This document shows, piece by piece, positions 35,969 through 45,527 of a stretch of DNA of 64,000 nt (position 1 is the stretch's first letter; every line of letters starts with the position of its first letter). The position numbers and the translations under genes were made by a program. This stretch comes from a bacterium. GTDB taxonomy: Bacteria; Elusimicrobiota; Elusimicrobia; Elusimicrobiales; UBA9959. The notes below the pieces were generated by a model that saw only the letters and a program-made list of their open reading frames with translations, ran no database searches and was not told the origin of the DNA. The stretch spans positions 114,389 to 178,388 of the forward strand of contig JAJYNO010000017.1 of the NCBI GenBank assembly GCA_021786295.1. Reading direction: 5' to 3'.

Positions 35969-36931
35969 ATGTTCCGACCCGTACAGATATTCACCGACTG
36001 GCTGGTCTACGGGCTGGCGGGACTTGGGCGGCATACCCTGGCCGGCTCCGCCGTCGACTTCTTCGTCTTCGAGTCCATAAAGATCTTCATCCTGCTGGCC
36101 GTCATAATCTATTCCGTTTCCGTGCTGCGCACGTTCCTGCCGCCGTCCAAAGTAAGGGATATAATACTCAAAAAAAGCCGTTTCTCCGCCCATCTCTGGG
36201 CGGCCGGGCTCGGCATCCTTACCCCGTTCTGCACCTGCAGCGCCATACCGCTGTTCCTCGGTTTCGTGCAGACCGGCATCCCGCTGGGCGTGACTTTTTC
36301 CTTCCTCGTGGCCTCGCCTATGATAAACGAGGTGGCGCTGGTGATGCTGCTGGGAATGTTCAGTTTCAAGATAGCCCTTATCTACGCGGCCAGCGGCTTC
36401 ACTATCGCCGTCATCTCCGGGCTCGTAATAGGCCGGCTGAACCTCGAGCACCTGCTGGAGGGTTTCGACCAGTCCAAGCGCATAACGAACGCCGTGCTGG
36501 GCGCCGACATGCCCTGGGCGGAGCGGCGCGCCTACGCCCGGGAGTACACGCTGGACATCGTCGGCAAGATCTGGCCCTACGTCCTCATAGGCATCGGAGC
36601 CGGCGCCGGGATACACGGCTACGTGCCGCAGGACCTGCTGGCCCGCTGGGCGGGGCCGGACAAGTGGTACGCCGTGCCGGTGGCCGCCGCCGTCGGCATC
36701 CCGCTCTATTCCAACGCGGCCGGCGTGATACCGCTGGTCAGCGCCCTGACGGAGAAGGGCGTGGCGCTGGGCACCACTCTCGCCTTCATGATGGCGGTCA
36801 CCGGGCTTTCCTTCCCCGAGTTCATGATACTGCGCCGGGTGATGAAACTGCGCCTGCTCCTCATCTTCTTCGGGGTGGTGGGCGCGGGTATTGTCTTCAC
36901 CGGCTTTCTCTTCAACTTCATAATGCGGTAG
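35969..36931 (+). CDS. COG0701-family permease (metalloid or metal efflux)
   Basis: 320 residues, about eight TM helices in two related halves. The first carries PFCTCSAIPLFLGF with a CxC pair, and the second has the matching VGIPLYSNAAGVIPL. Relatives include ArsP (organoarsenical efflux) and permeases found beside small thioredoxin-fold proteins, as here. It sits in the ars operon after arsR, with a thioredoxin-like gene 8 nt downstream. Export of trivalent methylated arsenic is a fair guess; export of a thiol-bound metal species is an alternative. Confidence 0.82.
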   Translation: MFRPVQIFTDWLVYGLAGLGRHTLAGSAVDFFVFESIKIFILLAVIIYSVSVLRTFLPPSKVRDIILKKSRFSAHLWAAGLGILTPFCTCSAIPLFLGFVQTGIPLGVTFSFLVASPMINEVALVMLLGMFSFKIALIYAASGFTIAVISGLVIGRLNLEHLLEGFDQSKRITNAVLGADMPWAERRAYAREYTLDIVGKIWPYVLIGIGAGAGIHGYVPQDLLARWAGPDKWYAVPVAAAVGIPLYSNAAGVIPLVSALTEKGVALGTTLAFMMAVTGLSFPEFMILRRVMKLRLLLIFFGVVGAGIVFTGFLFNFIMR

Positions 36932-36939
36932 GAGGCGAC

Positions 36940-37176
36940 ATGAAAAAGATACAGGTACTCGGCGGCGGCTGCCCCAAGTGCGGCAAGCTCTACGAGCACG
37001 CGGAAGCCGCGGCCAAAGAGCTGGGCCTGGAGTACGAGATGGAGAAGATCTCGGACTTCGACAGGATAGCCGAGATGGGCGTTATGTCCACCCCGGCGCT
37101 CGCCGTGGACGGCAAGGTGCGCTTCGAAGGCCGCGTGCCCACGGTGGAGTCGCTCAAGGAAGAGCTGTCCAAGTGA
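36940..37176 (+). CDS. thioredoxin-fold small redox protein
   Basis: 78 residues of the redox-active disulfide protein 2 type: MKKIQVLGGGCPKCGKL with CPKC in place of the thioredoxin WCGPC, and MSTPALAVDG as the cis-Pro loop. It has a good AGGAGG ribosome site, and its stop overlaps the GTG of arsC. It could give electrons to ArsC or hold a thiolate-bound metal for the permease. The partner assignment is inference from gene order. Confidence 0.85.
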   Translation: MKKIQVLGGGCPKCGKLYEHAEAAAKELGLEYEMEKISDFDRIAEMGVMSTPALAVDGKVRFEGRVPTVESLKEELSK

Positions 37177-37601
37177 AGAAAGTCCTCTTTCTCTGCACCG
37201 GCAATTCCTGCCGCAGCCAGATGGCGGAGGGCTGGGCGCGCGCGCTGCTGGGCGGGAAGGTGGAGCCTTTTTCGGCCGGCACCGCCCCCGGGGACGCGGT
37301 GGATACCCGGGCGGTCAAGGTGATGGCGGAAGCCGGAGTGGACATCTCGGGCGGCAGACCCAAGGACGTATCGGAGTTCAAGGATAAGGAGTTCGACCTT
37401 ATCGTTACCGTCTGCGACAACGCCAGCAGGACCTGCCCCGCCTACTGGGGAAAGGGCCGCAAGCTGCACCGCGGCTTCGACGACCCCGGCACGGTGGCCG
37501 GCAAGGGCAGCTCCGACGGGGAGGCCCTGCCGGTGTACCGCAGGGTGCGCGACGAGATAAAGGCGCTGGTGCTGGAGCTGCCGGGCATATTGGAGGTTTG
37601 A
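37173..37601 (+). CDS. arsC: arsenate reductase, thioredoxin-coupled
   Basis: 142 residues of the low-molecular-weight phosphatase type ArsC. P-loop CTGNSCRSQ supplies the nucleophile Cys; later Cys ([12 protein letters not shown]) form the relay disulfide used with thioredoxin. DDPGTVAG carries the general-acid Asp. Reaction: As(V) to As(III). The GTG at 37173 overlaps the stop of the redox gene (GTGA) and is the only start that keeps the [11 protein letters not shown] opening; the track start at 36978 is in another gene. It overlaps acr3 by one base. Confidence 0.94.
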   Translation: MKKVLFLCTGNSCRSQMAEGWARALLGGKVEPFSAGTAPGDAVDTRAVKVMAEAGVDISGGRPKDVSEFKDKEFDLIVTVCDNASRTCPAYWGKGRKLHRGFDDPGTVAGKGSSDGEALPVYRRVRDEIKALVLELPGILEV

Positions 37602-38665
37602 TGGAAGGGGTTTTGAAGAAGCTCTCTTTCCTGGACCGCTACCTGACGTTATGGATCTTCTCCGCCATGGCGGCCGGCATAGGCATAGGCTGGCTGTGGC
37701 CGGCCGCGGTGGCCCATTTCAACGCGGAGTCCAGCGTCGGCACCACGTCCATCCCGATAGCGATAGGGCTTATCCTGATGATGTACCCGCCGCTGGCGAG
37801 GGTGAAGTACGAGGAGATGGGCCGGGTTTTCGCCGATAAGAAGGTGCTGGCTCTTTCCCTGGCGCAGAACTGGCTGGTCGGTCCGGTGCTGATGACGGCG
37901 CTGGCGGTCGTCTTCCTGCGCGACAGGCCGGAGTACATGACGGGACTGATACTGATAGGCCTCGCGCGCTGCATAGCCATGGTCATAGTCTGGAACGACC
38001 TCGCCCGCGGCGACAGGGAGTATTGCGCGGGGCTGGTGGCGTTCAACTCGGTGTTCCAGGTGCTGTTCTTCCCTGTCTACGCGTGGTTCTTCGTCACGCT
38101 GGTGCCGCGCTGGCTGGGCCTGGCCGGCGCGGTGGTGAACATCACGATGGGGGAGATAGCCAAGAGCGTCTTCATCTACCTCGGCATACCTTTCCTCGGC
38201 GGCATGATCACGCGCTTCGCGCTGATAAAGGCGAAGGGCGCCGACTGGTATGCGACGCGCTTCGTGCCGGCGGTCAGCCCGCTGACGCTGGCGGCCCTGC
38301 TGTTCACCATCGTCGTGATGTTCTCCATAAAGGGGCAGAACATCGTGCAGGTGCCGCTGGACGTGCTGCGCGTGGCGGCGCCGCTCCTGCTCTACTTCGT
38401 CATCATGTTCTTCGTCTCGTTCTTCCTCGGCAAAAAAGCCGGGGCGAACTACCCGGAATCGGCCACCCTGTCGTTCACGGCGGCCTCCAACAACTTCGAG
38501 CTGGCCATCGCGGTGGCCGTCGGCACCTTCGGGATAGCCAGCGGCCAGGCTTTCGCGGCGGTCATCGGGCCGCTGGTGGAGGTGCCGGCGCTGATAGGGC
38601 TGGTCAACGTGTCGCTGTGGATAGGCCGGCGCTGGTACGGGGTCCCCGCAACGGGAGCGGCCTGA
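37601..38665 (+). CDS. acr3: arsenite efflux transporter Acr3
   Basis: 354 residues, ten TM helices, of the BASS/ACR3 family: [56 protein letters not shown] (the conserved Cys), [17 protein letters not shown]. It expels As(III) from the cytoplasm and completes the ars pathway. The ATG at 37601 shares a base with the arsC stop; the track start at 37598 is a TTG. End of the ars operon, with no terminator hairpin visible in the 100 bases downstream. Confidence 0.95.
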   Translation: MEGVLKKLSFLDRYLTLWIFSAMAAGIGIGWLWPAAVAHFNAESSVGTTSIPIAIGLILMMYPPLARVKYEEMGRVFADKKVLALSLAQNWLVGPVLMTALAVVFLRDRPEYMTGLILIGLARCIAMVIVWNDLARGDREYCAGLVAFNSVFQVLFFPVYAWFFVTLVPRWLGLAGAVVNITMGEIAKSVFIYLGIPFLGGMITRFALIKAKGADWYATRFVPAVSPLTLAALLFTIVVMFSIKGQNIVQVPLDVLRVAAPLLLYFVIMFFVSFFLGKKAGANYPESATLSFTAASNNFELAIAVAVGTFGIASGQAFAAVIGPLVEVPALIGLVNVSLWIGRRWYGVPATGAA

Positions 38666-38718
38666 TCCGGGGGGGCGAACCGCGTTGCTTTGAAATAGAA
38701 ATGCTGAAGCCGGCGGCC

Positions 38719-38747
38719 TTGACAATAGGCGTTTCGTCTGCTAAAAT
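38719..38747 (+). promoter_or_regulatory. sigma-70 promoter of TetR-RND operon
   Basis: TTGACA (38719-38724), 17 bp, TAAAAT (38742-38747), with an extended TGC before the -10. Transcription should start near 38754. Confidence 0.85.
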
Positions 38748-38769
38748 GTAAGTGAGTGATAACTTACAT
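38746..38769. promoter_or_regulatory. TetR operator, perfect inverted repeat
   Basis: ATGTAAGT-gagtgata-ACTTACAT is a perfect 8-bp inverted repeat with an 8-nt spacer. It touches the -10 box and covers the transcription start, 12 nt before the TetR gene. Confidence 0.75.
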
Positions 38770-38780
38770 AAAGGGGATCT

Positions 38781-39383
38781 ATGGGACCGCTAAGGAAAAG
38801 GCAGAATACCGGGGTGCGCCAGGAGCAGATCAAACGCGCGGTGCTGGATATCATAGAGAAGGAAGGCCTGGCGCGGCTCTCCACGCGGCGTCTCGCGGAG
38901 CGAGTGGGAATAAGCGAAGCCGCCATCTTCAGGCATTTCAGGACCAAGCAGGACATCATTCTGGGCATCATGCAGGACGTAAAGAACGGCATGGTGGGCG
39001 CCATGCGCGCGGCGGCGCAGCAGGACAAGCCCGCCGACAAGCGCCTCTTCGAGCTGATGTGCGCGCAGGTGAAATACATCCTCGCCAACCGGGGGATGAA
39101 CATCCTGCTGTTCTCGGAAGCGGCGCACGCCAACGACAGCGTGCTGAAGAAAGAGCTGCGCGCCATCCTCGCTTCGCAGAAGGAACTGGTGGTGAAGGTG
39201 ATAAAGGACGGCATCGAAGAAGGCCTCTGGCGGGACCTGATGAACGCGGAGGACGCCGCCACTGTCTACATGGGCATCCCCATAAGCCTCAACATCGAAC
39301 TGGTGCTCAACCGCAAGGGCGTCAACGTGGAAGGCTTCTGCAAGCGCATGTACTTCCTGTTCTCGGGGATACTGGCCAAGTGA
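38781..39383 (+). CDS. TetR-family repressor of the RND operon
   Basis: 200 residues. Helix-turn-helix at about 15-60 (DIIEKEGLARLSTRRLAERVGISEAAIFRHFRTKQ), then a helical ligand domain with LFELMCAQVKYILANRGMNILLFSEA. It starts with AGGGGATCT upstream and lies just after a promoter covered by a perfect palindrome, so autoregulation is likely. The pump genes follow: the TolC-like gene starts 19 nt later. The inducer is unknown. It is unrelated in detail to the TetR at 20946 but occupies the same operon position. Confidence 0.9.
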   Translation: MGPLRKRQNTGVRQEQIKRAVLDIIEKEGLARLSTRRLAERVGISEAAIFRHFRTKQDIILGIMQDVKNGMVGAMRAAAQQDKPADKRLFELMCAQVKYILANRGMNILLFSEAAHANDSVLKKELRAILASQKELVVKVIKDGIEEGLWRDLMNAEDAATVYMGIPISLNIELVLNRKGVNVEGFCKRMYFLFSGILAK

Positions 39384-39402
39384 CGGACGGGGGAACTGCG
39401 AT

Positions 39403-40683
39403 ATGAAGGGAAAGACAATAATGCTGGCGGTCTTGGGCGTCTCCCTGCACGCCGGGGCGGCGCGGGCGCTCACGCTGGACGGCGCGCTGGACGCCGCGCT
39501 GAAGAGCAGCCCCGCGCTCAACATGGCGCGCGAGGCGGCGGACTCGCAGCGGTATGAAAAGTACGGCGCGCGAGTCTCGCGCCTGGGCGAGGTGACGGCC
39601 ATTGGCAGTCTTACCCGCTACAGCCTGGAGCGCACGCTTACCCCCATGGTGCCGCCCATAAAGCCGCCTTTCCCGCTCGCGGACGACACCATCACCAACG
39701 TGGGGGGCTCCTACACGCTGCCGCTCTTCACGGGCTTCAGGCTCAGCCGCAATATCTCCATAGCCGGGCTCTCTGCCGCCATCGCCAGGGCCCAAAGTTC
39801 GCTGACAGAGCAGCAGGTCAGGTTCAACGTCTATTCTCTCTTCCTGAAGGGACTGGCCCTCGGGGACCAGCTGAAGGCCAGAACGGAGCAGGAAAAGGCG
39901 CTGGCCGAACTGCACAGGAACGTGGAACTGGGCGCGAAGATAGGCCGCTACGCCGCCATAGACCTGAAAAAAGTGGATTACCAGTACGAAATGGTGAAGG
40001 CCCAGCGGCAGGGGCTGGAGAACAATATCGCCGCGCTCAAGGCCGGCCTGGACCAGCTCACGGGCATGACCTCCGACGACTGGGACTTCGAGCCGTGCGA
40101 ACTCACGGAGAAGGATTATCCGCGGCTGGAAGACCTGGAGAGGACGGCGCTGGCCGCGCGCGAAGAGTTGAGGATCAGCGCGGACAGGAAAAAGATAGCC
40201 GCCGCCAACTATTCCAAGTCCAAGTACGCCTACCTGCCGGAGATCGCCGCCAACTATACCTATATCAGGAGCATAGGCGGGGGCGGCAGCGTGCCGCTTT
40301 GGAACTACGGCCTGGCGGCGCAATGGCCGGTTTTCGACTTCGGCAAAAGGGCCTTCGACATGGCAGGCCGGAAACAGGAATACAAGAGCGCCGGGGAGGC
40401 CGAAATCGCCCAGCGGCTGGCCGTGCGCCGCGACGTGGTGGAGGCCTATAATTCCCTGCGCACCCAGCGGGCCCTGCACGAGGCCGCCGCCAAAGCCCTG
40501 GCCTACGCCGAAGAGGCGAAGAACGTGGAGAACCTGAAGTACCAGCAGGGAACGGGCAGCATGTACGACCTGCTGTTCTCGCTGGCGCAGTACTACGACG
40601 CGCTTTCGCAGGAGCGGGGCGCCTACTACGGAGTTTTTACCGCCGGCAAGTACCTGGAGCTCAGCTCGGGAGAAAAGATATGA
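39403..40683 (+). CDS. TolC-family outer membrane efflux protein
   Basis: 426 residues with a signal peptide (MLAVLGVSLHAGAARA) and two OEP coiled-coil repeats. Typical segments: SYTLPLFTGFRLSRNISIAG, LGAKIGRYAAIDLKKVDYQYE and NYGLAAQWPVFDFGKRAFD. It forms the outer membrane duct for the RND pump encoded after it. Its stop overlaps the adaptor start (ATGA). This is the second TolC-type gene of the window, each inside its own efflux operon. Confidence 0.9.
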   Translation: MKGKTIMLAVLGVSLHAGAARALTLDGALDAALKSSPALNMAREAADSQRYEKYGARVSRLGEVTAIGSLTRYSLERTLTPMVPPIKPPFPLADDTITNVGGSYTLPLFTGFRLSRNISIAGLSAAIARAQSSLTEQQVRFNVYSLFLKGLALGDQLKARTEQEKALAELHRNVELGAKIGRYAAIDLKKVDYQYEMVKAQRQGLENNIAALKAGLDQLTGMTSDDWDFEPCELTEKDYPRLEDLERTALAAREELRISADRKKIAAANYSKSKYAYLPEIAANYTYIRSIGGGGSVPLWNYGLAAQWPVFDFGKRAFDMAGRKQEYKSAGEAEIAQRLAVRRDVVEAYNSLRTQRALHEAAAKALAYAEEAKNVENLKYQQGTGSMYDLLFSLAQYYDALSQERGAYYGVFTAGKYLELSSGEKI

Positions 40684-41765
40684 ACATAAAAGCCATCGCA
40701 CTTTCCTTCAGGGAACCGGGCAGGCGCAAGTACTGGCTTATCCCGCTCGCGGTGCTGGTGCTGGCGGTGCCGGTCATAAGGCGCAAGCTGGCCATTTCGC
40801 GCGAGAAACCGCCGGAAGGGTACCCGGTGGTATTGCAGCTCGTAAAGCCGCGCGAGGGCGTGCTGCGCTCGCAGGAGACCTTCCTCGGGCTGTTCCGGCC
40901 GGTGGACCAGGCCGCGCTGAGCTCGCGGCTGAGCGCGCGCGTGGTCTACATCGCCGAGGAGGGCACGCCGGTGAAGAAGGGCGACGTGGTGCTGCGCCTC
41001 GACACCTCCGACCTGTCGGCCGGCGCCGAGGCGCTCGATATAAAGCGGCAGAACCAGTTGAAGGTGTACGACCGCGACAAGATACTTTTCAGCAGCGGCG
41101 CCATCTCTCAGGAGCAGCTGGAGAACTCGCAGAACCTCTACGAGCAGGCCAACGCCTCCTACCAGGCAGCGGCGGCCCAGTTGAGCTACGGCGTGATGAC
41201 CGCGCCCTTCGACGCGGTGGTCGGCAAACGCTATCTGAGCCCGGGCGACACCGCGGTGCCCGGCAAGCCGCTGCTGCAGCTCGACGGCAGCGGCCCCGAT
41301 CACGAGGTCTACTCCGACCTGCCGGTGCGGACGGCCGTAAAGATAAAACCGGGCTCGGAACAGCTCATACATTTCAACGGCGCCTCGCAGTTCGCGCGCG
41401 TGAAGGCCGTGGTGCCCGCCGCCGCCAACAACCTGATGACCGTGAAGCTGGCCGTGAAGGGCGACCGGCTGGGCATCCCGGCCGGCACCTACGTGGACAC
41501 CGTCTTTTACACCTCGGTCAGCCGCGGCCTCATAGCGCCGGCCGGCGCCGTGCTGCGCGGCATGGACGGCGACAAGGCGCTGACCGTGGCGGACGGCAAG
41601 GCGCGCTGGGTGCCGGTCAAGGTACTGGGCACCGACGGCGTTAACTACTGCCTGGAAGGCCTGCCGGCCGGCGCGCAGCTGGGCGCCGCCGCGCCGCAGG
41701 ACCTGCTCAAGATCTACGACGGCCAGCCGGTGCGCGCCGCCGGGGAGGCCGCCCCCAATGACTAG
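40680..41765 (+). CDS. RND efflux periplasmic adaptor
   Basis: 361 residues: N-terminal TM anchor (KYWLIPLAVLVLAVPVI), lipoyl halves (LSARVVYIAEEGTPVKKGDVVLRLD and YGVMTAPFDAVVGKRYLSPGDTAV), a short helical hairpin (SGAISQEQLENSQNLYEQANASYQ), beta-barrel and membrane-proximal domains. It joins pump and channel. It overlaps the pump gene by 8 nt, so translation is coupled. The hairpin is short compared with AcrA, as in many metal or small-solute RND systems, though the pump itself looks HAE1-like. Confidence 0.9.
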   Translation: MNIKAIALSFREPGRRKYWLIPLAVLVLAVPVIRRKLAISREKPPEGYPVVLQLVKPREGVLRSQETFLGLFRPVDQAALSSRLSARVVYIAEEGTPVKKGDVVLRLDTSDLSAGAEALDIKRQNQLKVYDRDKILFSSGAISQEQLENSQNLYEQANASYQAAAAQLSYGVMTAPFDAVVGKRYLSPGDTAVPGKPLLQLDGSGPDHEVYSDLPVRTAVKIKPGSEQLIHFNGASQFARVKAVVPAAANNLMTVKLAVKGDRLGIPAGTYVDTVFYTSVSRGLIAPAGAVLRGMDGDKALTVADGKARWVPVKVLGTDGVNYCLEGLPAGAQLGAAAPQDLLKIYDGQPVRAAGEAAPND

Positions 41766-44700
41766 ATATTTCGTCAGCAGGCCGCACCTGGTCTTCGCGG
41801 CGCTCATAGGGCTGTCGCTCTTGGGCCTGGTGGGCTTCTTCCGGATCCCCCGGGACCTGTTCCCTCCTGTGGACCGGCCCCAGGTGGCCGTGGTGACGGT
41901 GGAGCCGGGCGCCTCGGCGCGCTACGTGGCCGACCACGTCAGCGCCGTCATAGAGCGGCAGCTCTACACCATAAACGGCGTGCGCCGCGTCTATTCCACC
42001 TCCAACGACGGCTTCTCCGTAGTCACGGCGGAGTTCCAGTACTCCAAGTCCGTGGCCGAGGCCAAGACCGACGCTGCCAACGCGCTGACCAAGGTGCAGG
42101 GGCTGCTCCCCTCCGACATCCAGACGCCCTCGGTCTACGAAATCACCGCTTACACCCCGCCGGTGATAACCCTGGCGCTCTCGCCGAAGGGCTCCTCCGG
42201 CCCCTCCATGGCCGACCTGCGCTACATGGCGGAGAACTACATAAAGCCGGAGCTGCTCAAGGCCGGCAACGTCTCCAACGTGGACGTGTTCGGCGGCTAC
42301 CAGAAGGAGATCGATGTGGCTGTCGACAACGGCAAACTGGCGGCGCTGCATCTTACGGCGCAGGACGTGGCCGCGGCTCTGCGGCTGGGCAACAAGGACA
42401 TGCCCATGGGCATAGTCCAGAACCGCTCCACGCAGAACGTCTTCCGCCTGCTCACCGAGGCCTCCGATATGCGCGACCTCGGCGCCATCAGTATCACCCC
42501 GTCGGTGAAGCTGCGCGACGTGGCCGACATCTCCTACAGCATCAAGGACCCCGCCTCGCTCTACCGCGGCAACGGCCGCCAGGCCATAGCGCTGGCCATA
42601 CAGCGCCCCTACGGCGGCGCGGTGCTCGACACCATCAACTCCGTCAACAAACTGCTGCCGGAGCTCAAAAAACGTTTCCCGCAGATAAATTTCGAGACGG
42701 CCGACTCGCAGGAGGAGCTGGTGCGGCTGAGCAACGCCAACATGCTCGACGCGCTGCGCGACGCCATCATCTTCACTTCGCTCGTCATCTTCGTCTTCCT
42801 GGCGGACCTCCCTCTGACGCTGATAGCCGGCCTCTCCATCCCGTTCGTCTACCTGGCCACCATAGGCGTGATGTGGCTGCTCGGCATCGGCTTCAACATC
42901 GTAAGCCTCACCGGCATCATCCTGGCGCTGGGCATGCTGGTGGACGACGCGATAGTGATACTGGAGAACATCAAGCGCCACCACCAGGAGCTGGGCAAGG
43001 ACGCCGCGCGCGCGGCCGTGGACGGCACCGAGGAGGTGATGCTGGTGGTGCTGGGCGGCACCATAGCCACCGCGGTGGTGCTGCTGCCGCTGCTCTTCGT
43101 CGGGGATTTCCCTCAGAAGATCTTCCGGCCGCTGGCCGGCACGCTGATGATAGCGGTGCTGGTCTCCTACGCGGTGTCCGTCACCTTCATCCCGATAGTG
43201 GCCATGAAGTTCATGGGCCTGGGCGGCGGCAAGGGTTTCAGGTTCGAGCGGCGGCTCAACGGCTTCATGGAGCGGCTGCTCGCCCCGCTTAAGTCCGCCT
43301 ACATAAACGCGAACCGCTACATGCTGGAGCACCGCGGCCTGCGGCTCGTCTTCATCCTGCCGCTGTTCATGTTCTTCGCCTTAAGCATGCGCAAGATCCT
43401 GCCGCTGGAAGGGCGCGATCTGATGCCGCCCATGGACACCGGCATAGCCAAGGTGCGCGTGACCATGGCCTCCAACACCTCCATCTGGAAGGTCAACGAC
43501 CGCGCCGCCGAACTGGAGAAGTTCATCTACGGGCTGGGCGTCACGCAGACCGTCTCCACCGCCATAGGCACCGAGCCGGGCGTCTTCACCGCGGCCGGCG
43601 GCACGCCCTACCAGCTGCTGATGACGGTGCATTTCAGGAACCGCTTCGACCGCAAAGAGGATATCTGGGCGCTGGAGGACCGGATACGCGACTACGCCCG
43701 CTCGCTGCCGGGGGTGAAGTACGCCGACGTGTTCGACTACGGCGCCACGGCCTTCTCCTCCATAGTGGCCAACGTGGACGCCACGCTGTCTGGCTCCTCG
43801 CTTAAAGACCTCGATGAGGCCGGCGCGCGGGTGGCCGGCGCTATGGCCGCCACCAAGGGGCTCAAGTCCTGGTCCCGCTCCTGGGACCTCGACAGCGGCG
43901 AGAGCGACTTCCGCGTTGACAAGGACAAGTGCGCTCTCTACGGTGTGAGCCCGGCCGCGGTGGCTGGGCAGGTGGCGCAGGGCCTCACCGGCGCGGTCTC
44001 CTCGGTTCTGACCGTGCCAAACGAGACCGGTCTGCTGATAAGGGTGGTGGAGCGGCGCGATCTGCGCGACCAGGTGGGCAAGTTCGGCGCCTACCTGGTG
44101 GCCACGCCCAAGGGCTTCGTGCCGCTCTCCGCGCTGGGCTCCTTCGTGGCCAGCGTGGAGCCCACCGTGATAACCAGGCAGGGCATGGACTACACGCTGG
44201 ACGTCTACGGCTACCGCGCCACTTTCCCGATAACGCATATCATGGAGAGCTTCGACGCGGCCATGAAGAAGGTTAAACTGCCCGACGGAGTGACGCTCAG
44301 GCAGACCGGCGACATCGACACCATGATGAACGCCATGCTGCGCATGCTGGCCGCCATAGCCATGGGCGTGGCGCTGCTCTACCTGGTGCTTACGCCGCTG
44401 TTCGGCTCGTGGAAGGCCCCGGCCGCCATCATAGTGGCCATCCCGCTGGGCGCCATAGGCGGCGCGTGGTCTCTCCTGATAGCCGACAAGCACGCCTGCC
44501 TGCCGGCCATCATGGGCTTCGTGCTGCTGGGCAGCATCATAGTCAAGAACTCCATCCTGCTCATCGACTTCATCCAGGTCTACGAGCGCGAGGGCAAGGA
44601 CCTGAAGACCGCCATCTACGACAGCATCACCGTGCGCACGCGGCCCATCCTGATGACGGCCTTCGGCACGGCGGTGGGCATGGTGCCCATAGCGCTGGAA

Positions 44701-44880
44701 TGGGCCATAGGCCTGGAGCGCCTCTCGCCCTTGGCCGTGGTGGCCATAGGCGGCCTCATCTTCGGCACGTTCCTCACGCTGGTGTACGTGCCCTATTTCT
44801 ACTACCTGATGGCCGGCGGCAAAACCGCCGCGCGATCCGGGACGATCTCCGCCGAAAGCGGACAAGGAGGCAACAAATGA
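41758..44880 (+). CDS. RND efflux pump, HAE1/AcrB-type
   Basis: 1040 residues, twelve TM helices and two large periplasmic loops, the normal RND layout. TM4 holds the proton-relay pair in ALGMLVDDAIVILENI, and TM10 onward has GSIIVKNSILLIDF with the conserved Lys. Proton-driven export of drugs, lipids or other amphiphiles. The second half of the operon order TetR-TolC-adaptor-pump. Heavy-metal (CusA) type is less likely because the TM4 motif is DD, not the DExxxxE form. Its stop overlaps the FmdE-domain gene. Confidence 0.93.
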   Translation: MTRYFVSRPHLVFAALIGLSLLGLVGFFRIPRDLFPPVDRPQVAVVTVEPGASARYVADHVSAVIERQLYTINGVRRVYSTSNDGFSVVTAEFQYSKSVAEAKTDAANALTKVQGLLPSDIQTPSVYEITAYTPPVITLALSPKGSSGPSMADLRYMAENYIKPELLKAGNVSNVDVFGGYQKEIDVAVDNGKLAALHLTAQDVAAALRLGNKDMPMGIVQNRSTQNVFRLLTEASDMRDLGAISITPSVKLRDVADISYSIKDPASLYRGNGRQAIALAIQRPYGGAVLDTINSVNKLLPELKKRFPQINFETADSQEELVRLSNANMLDALRDAIIFTSLVIFVFLADLPLTLIAGLSIPFVYLATIGVMWLLGIGFNIVSLTGIILALGMLVDDAIVILENIKRHHQELGKDAARAAVDGTEEVMLVVLGGTIATAVVLLPLLFVGDFPQKIFRPLAGTLMIAVLVSYAVSVTFIPIVAMKFMGLGGGKGFRFERRLNGFMERLLAPLKSAYINANRYMLEHRGLRLVFILPLFMFFALSMRKILPLEGRDLMPPMDTGIAKVRVTMASNTSIWKVNDRAAELEKFIYGLGVTQTVSTAIGTEPGVFTAAGGTPYQLLMTVHFRNRFDRKEDIWALEDRIRDYARSLPGVKYADVFDYGATAFSSIVANVDATLSGSSLKDLDEAGARVAGAMAATKGLKSWSRSWDLDSGESDFRVDKDKCALYGVSPAAVAGQVAQGLTGAVSSVLTVPNETGLLIRVVERRDLRDQVGKFGAYLVATPKGFVPLSALGSFVASVEPTVITRQGMDYTLDVYGYRATFPITHIMESFDAAMKKVKLPDGVTLRQTGDIDTMMNAMLRMLAAIAMGVALLYLVLTPLFGSWKAPAAIIVAIPLGAIGGAWSLLIADKHACLPAIMGFVLLGSIIVKNSILLIDFIQVYEREGKDLKTAIYDSITVRTRPILMTAFGTAVGMVPIALEWAIGLERLSPLAVVAIGGLIFGTFLTLVYVPYFYYLMAGGKTAARSGTISAESGQGGNK

Positions 44881-45473
44881 AGACCGAACATATCCCGCCC
44901 GACTGGGCGTTCGAGTTCCACGGGCATAAGTGCCCGTTCATGCCGCTGGGCTATCGCATGGGCAGGCTCGCCATGGAGAAGCTGGGCGTGGAGCGCGAGA
45001 AGGACCACGGGTTCTTCGTGTTCCCCGAGATAGGAGTGGGGCACCCGCAGGCCTGCCTGGTGGACGGCATACAGGCGGCCACCGGCGCCACCTACGGCAA
45101 GCTGCTTATGGAGAAGACCTTCTACGGCAAGCTGGCCGCCACGTTCTACCACCCGAAGAAGGGCGCCGTGCGTCTCTCGCTTAAGCCGGAGTTCGTGGAC
45201 GCCTTCGGCAAGTTCCAGTTCTTCGCCTACCGCAAGCAGGGCAAGGAGCCGTCCGAAATTCCGGCGGGCGCGGCTGACGAAGTTATAAACTGGGTTTACG
45301 AACAGCTCGACGAGGCTATTTATAAAGTGGAGCTGAAGCCGGACTTCAAGTTCACCCCGGCGAAGGGCTCCTTCAACAAGACCCTGTGCGCCTCCTGCGG
45401 CGAGGTCGTGTTCGAGCGCTACGTCCGCACCAGGGACGGCAAGCCCGTCTGCATACCCTGCTCCGGCTACTGA
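44877..45473 (+). CDS. FmdE-domain protein with zinc ribbon
   Basis: 198 residues: an FmdE-type N-terminal domain (about 1-150) with the hallmark FHGHKCPFMPLGYRMG, where the His and Cys bind metal, and a C-terminal zinc ribbon (CASC...CIPC). FmdE was named from formylmethanofuran dehydrogenase but is widespread in organisms without that pathway; its function there is unknown. The ATG overlaps the stop of the RND pump gene (ATGA), an odd pairing. The track start at 44409 lies inside the pump gene. Confidence 0.85.
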   Translation: MKTEHIPPDWAFEFHGHKCPFMPLGYRMGRLAMEKLGVEREKDHGFFVFPEIGVGHPQACLVDGIQAATGATYGKLLMEKTFYGKLAATFYHPKKGAVRLSLKPEFVDAFGKFQFFAYRKQGKEPSEIPAGAADEVINWVYEQLDEAIYKVELKPDFKFTPAKGSFNKTLCASCGEVVFERYVRTRDGKPVCIPCSGY

Positions 45474-45527
45474 GGCCGCGGCTCCGCCAGGGCCGCCGGG
45501 AGGCCGGCGGCGCGGCGGGGGGCTTAA

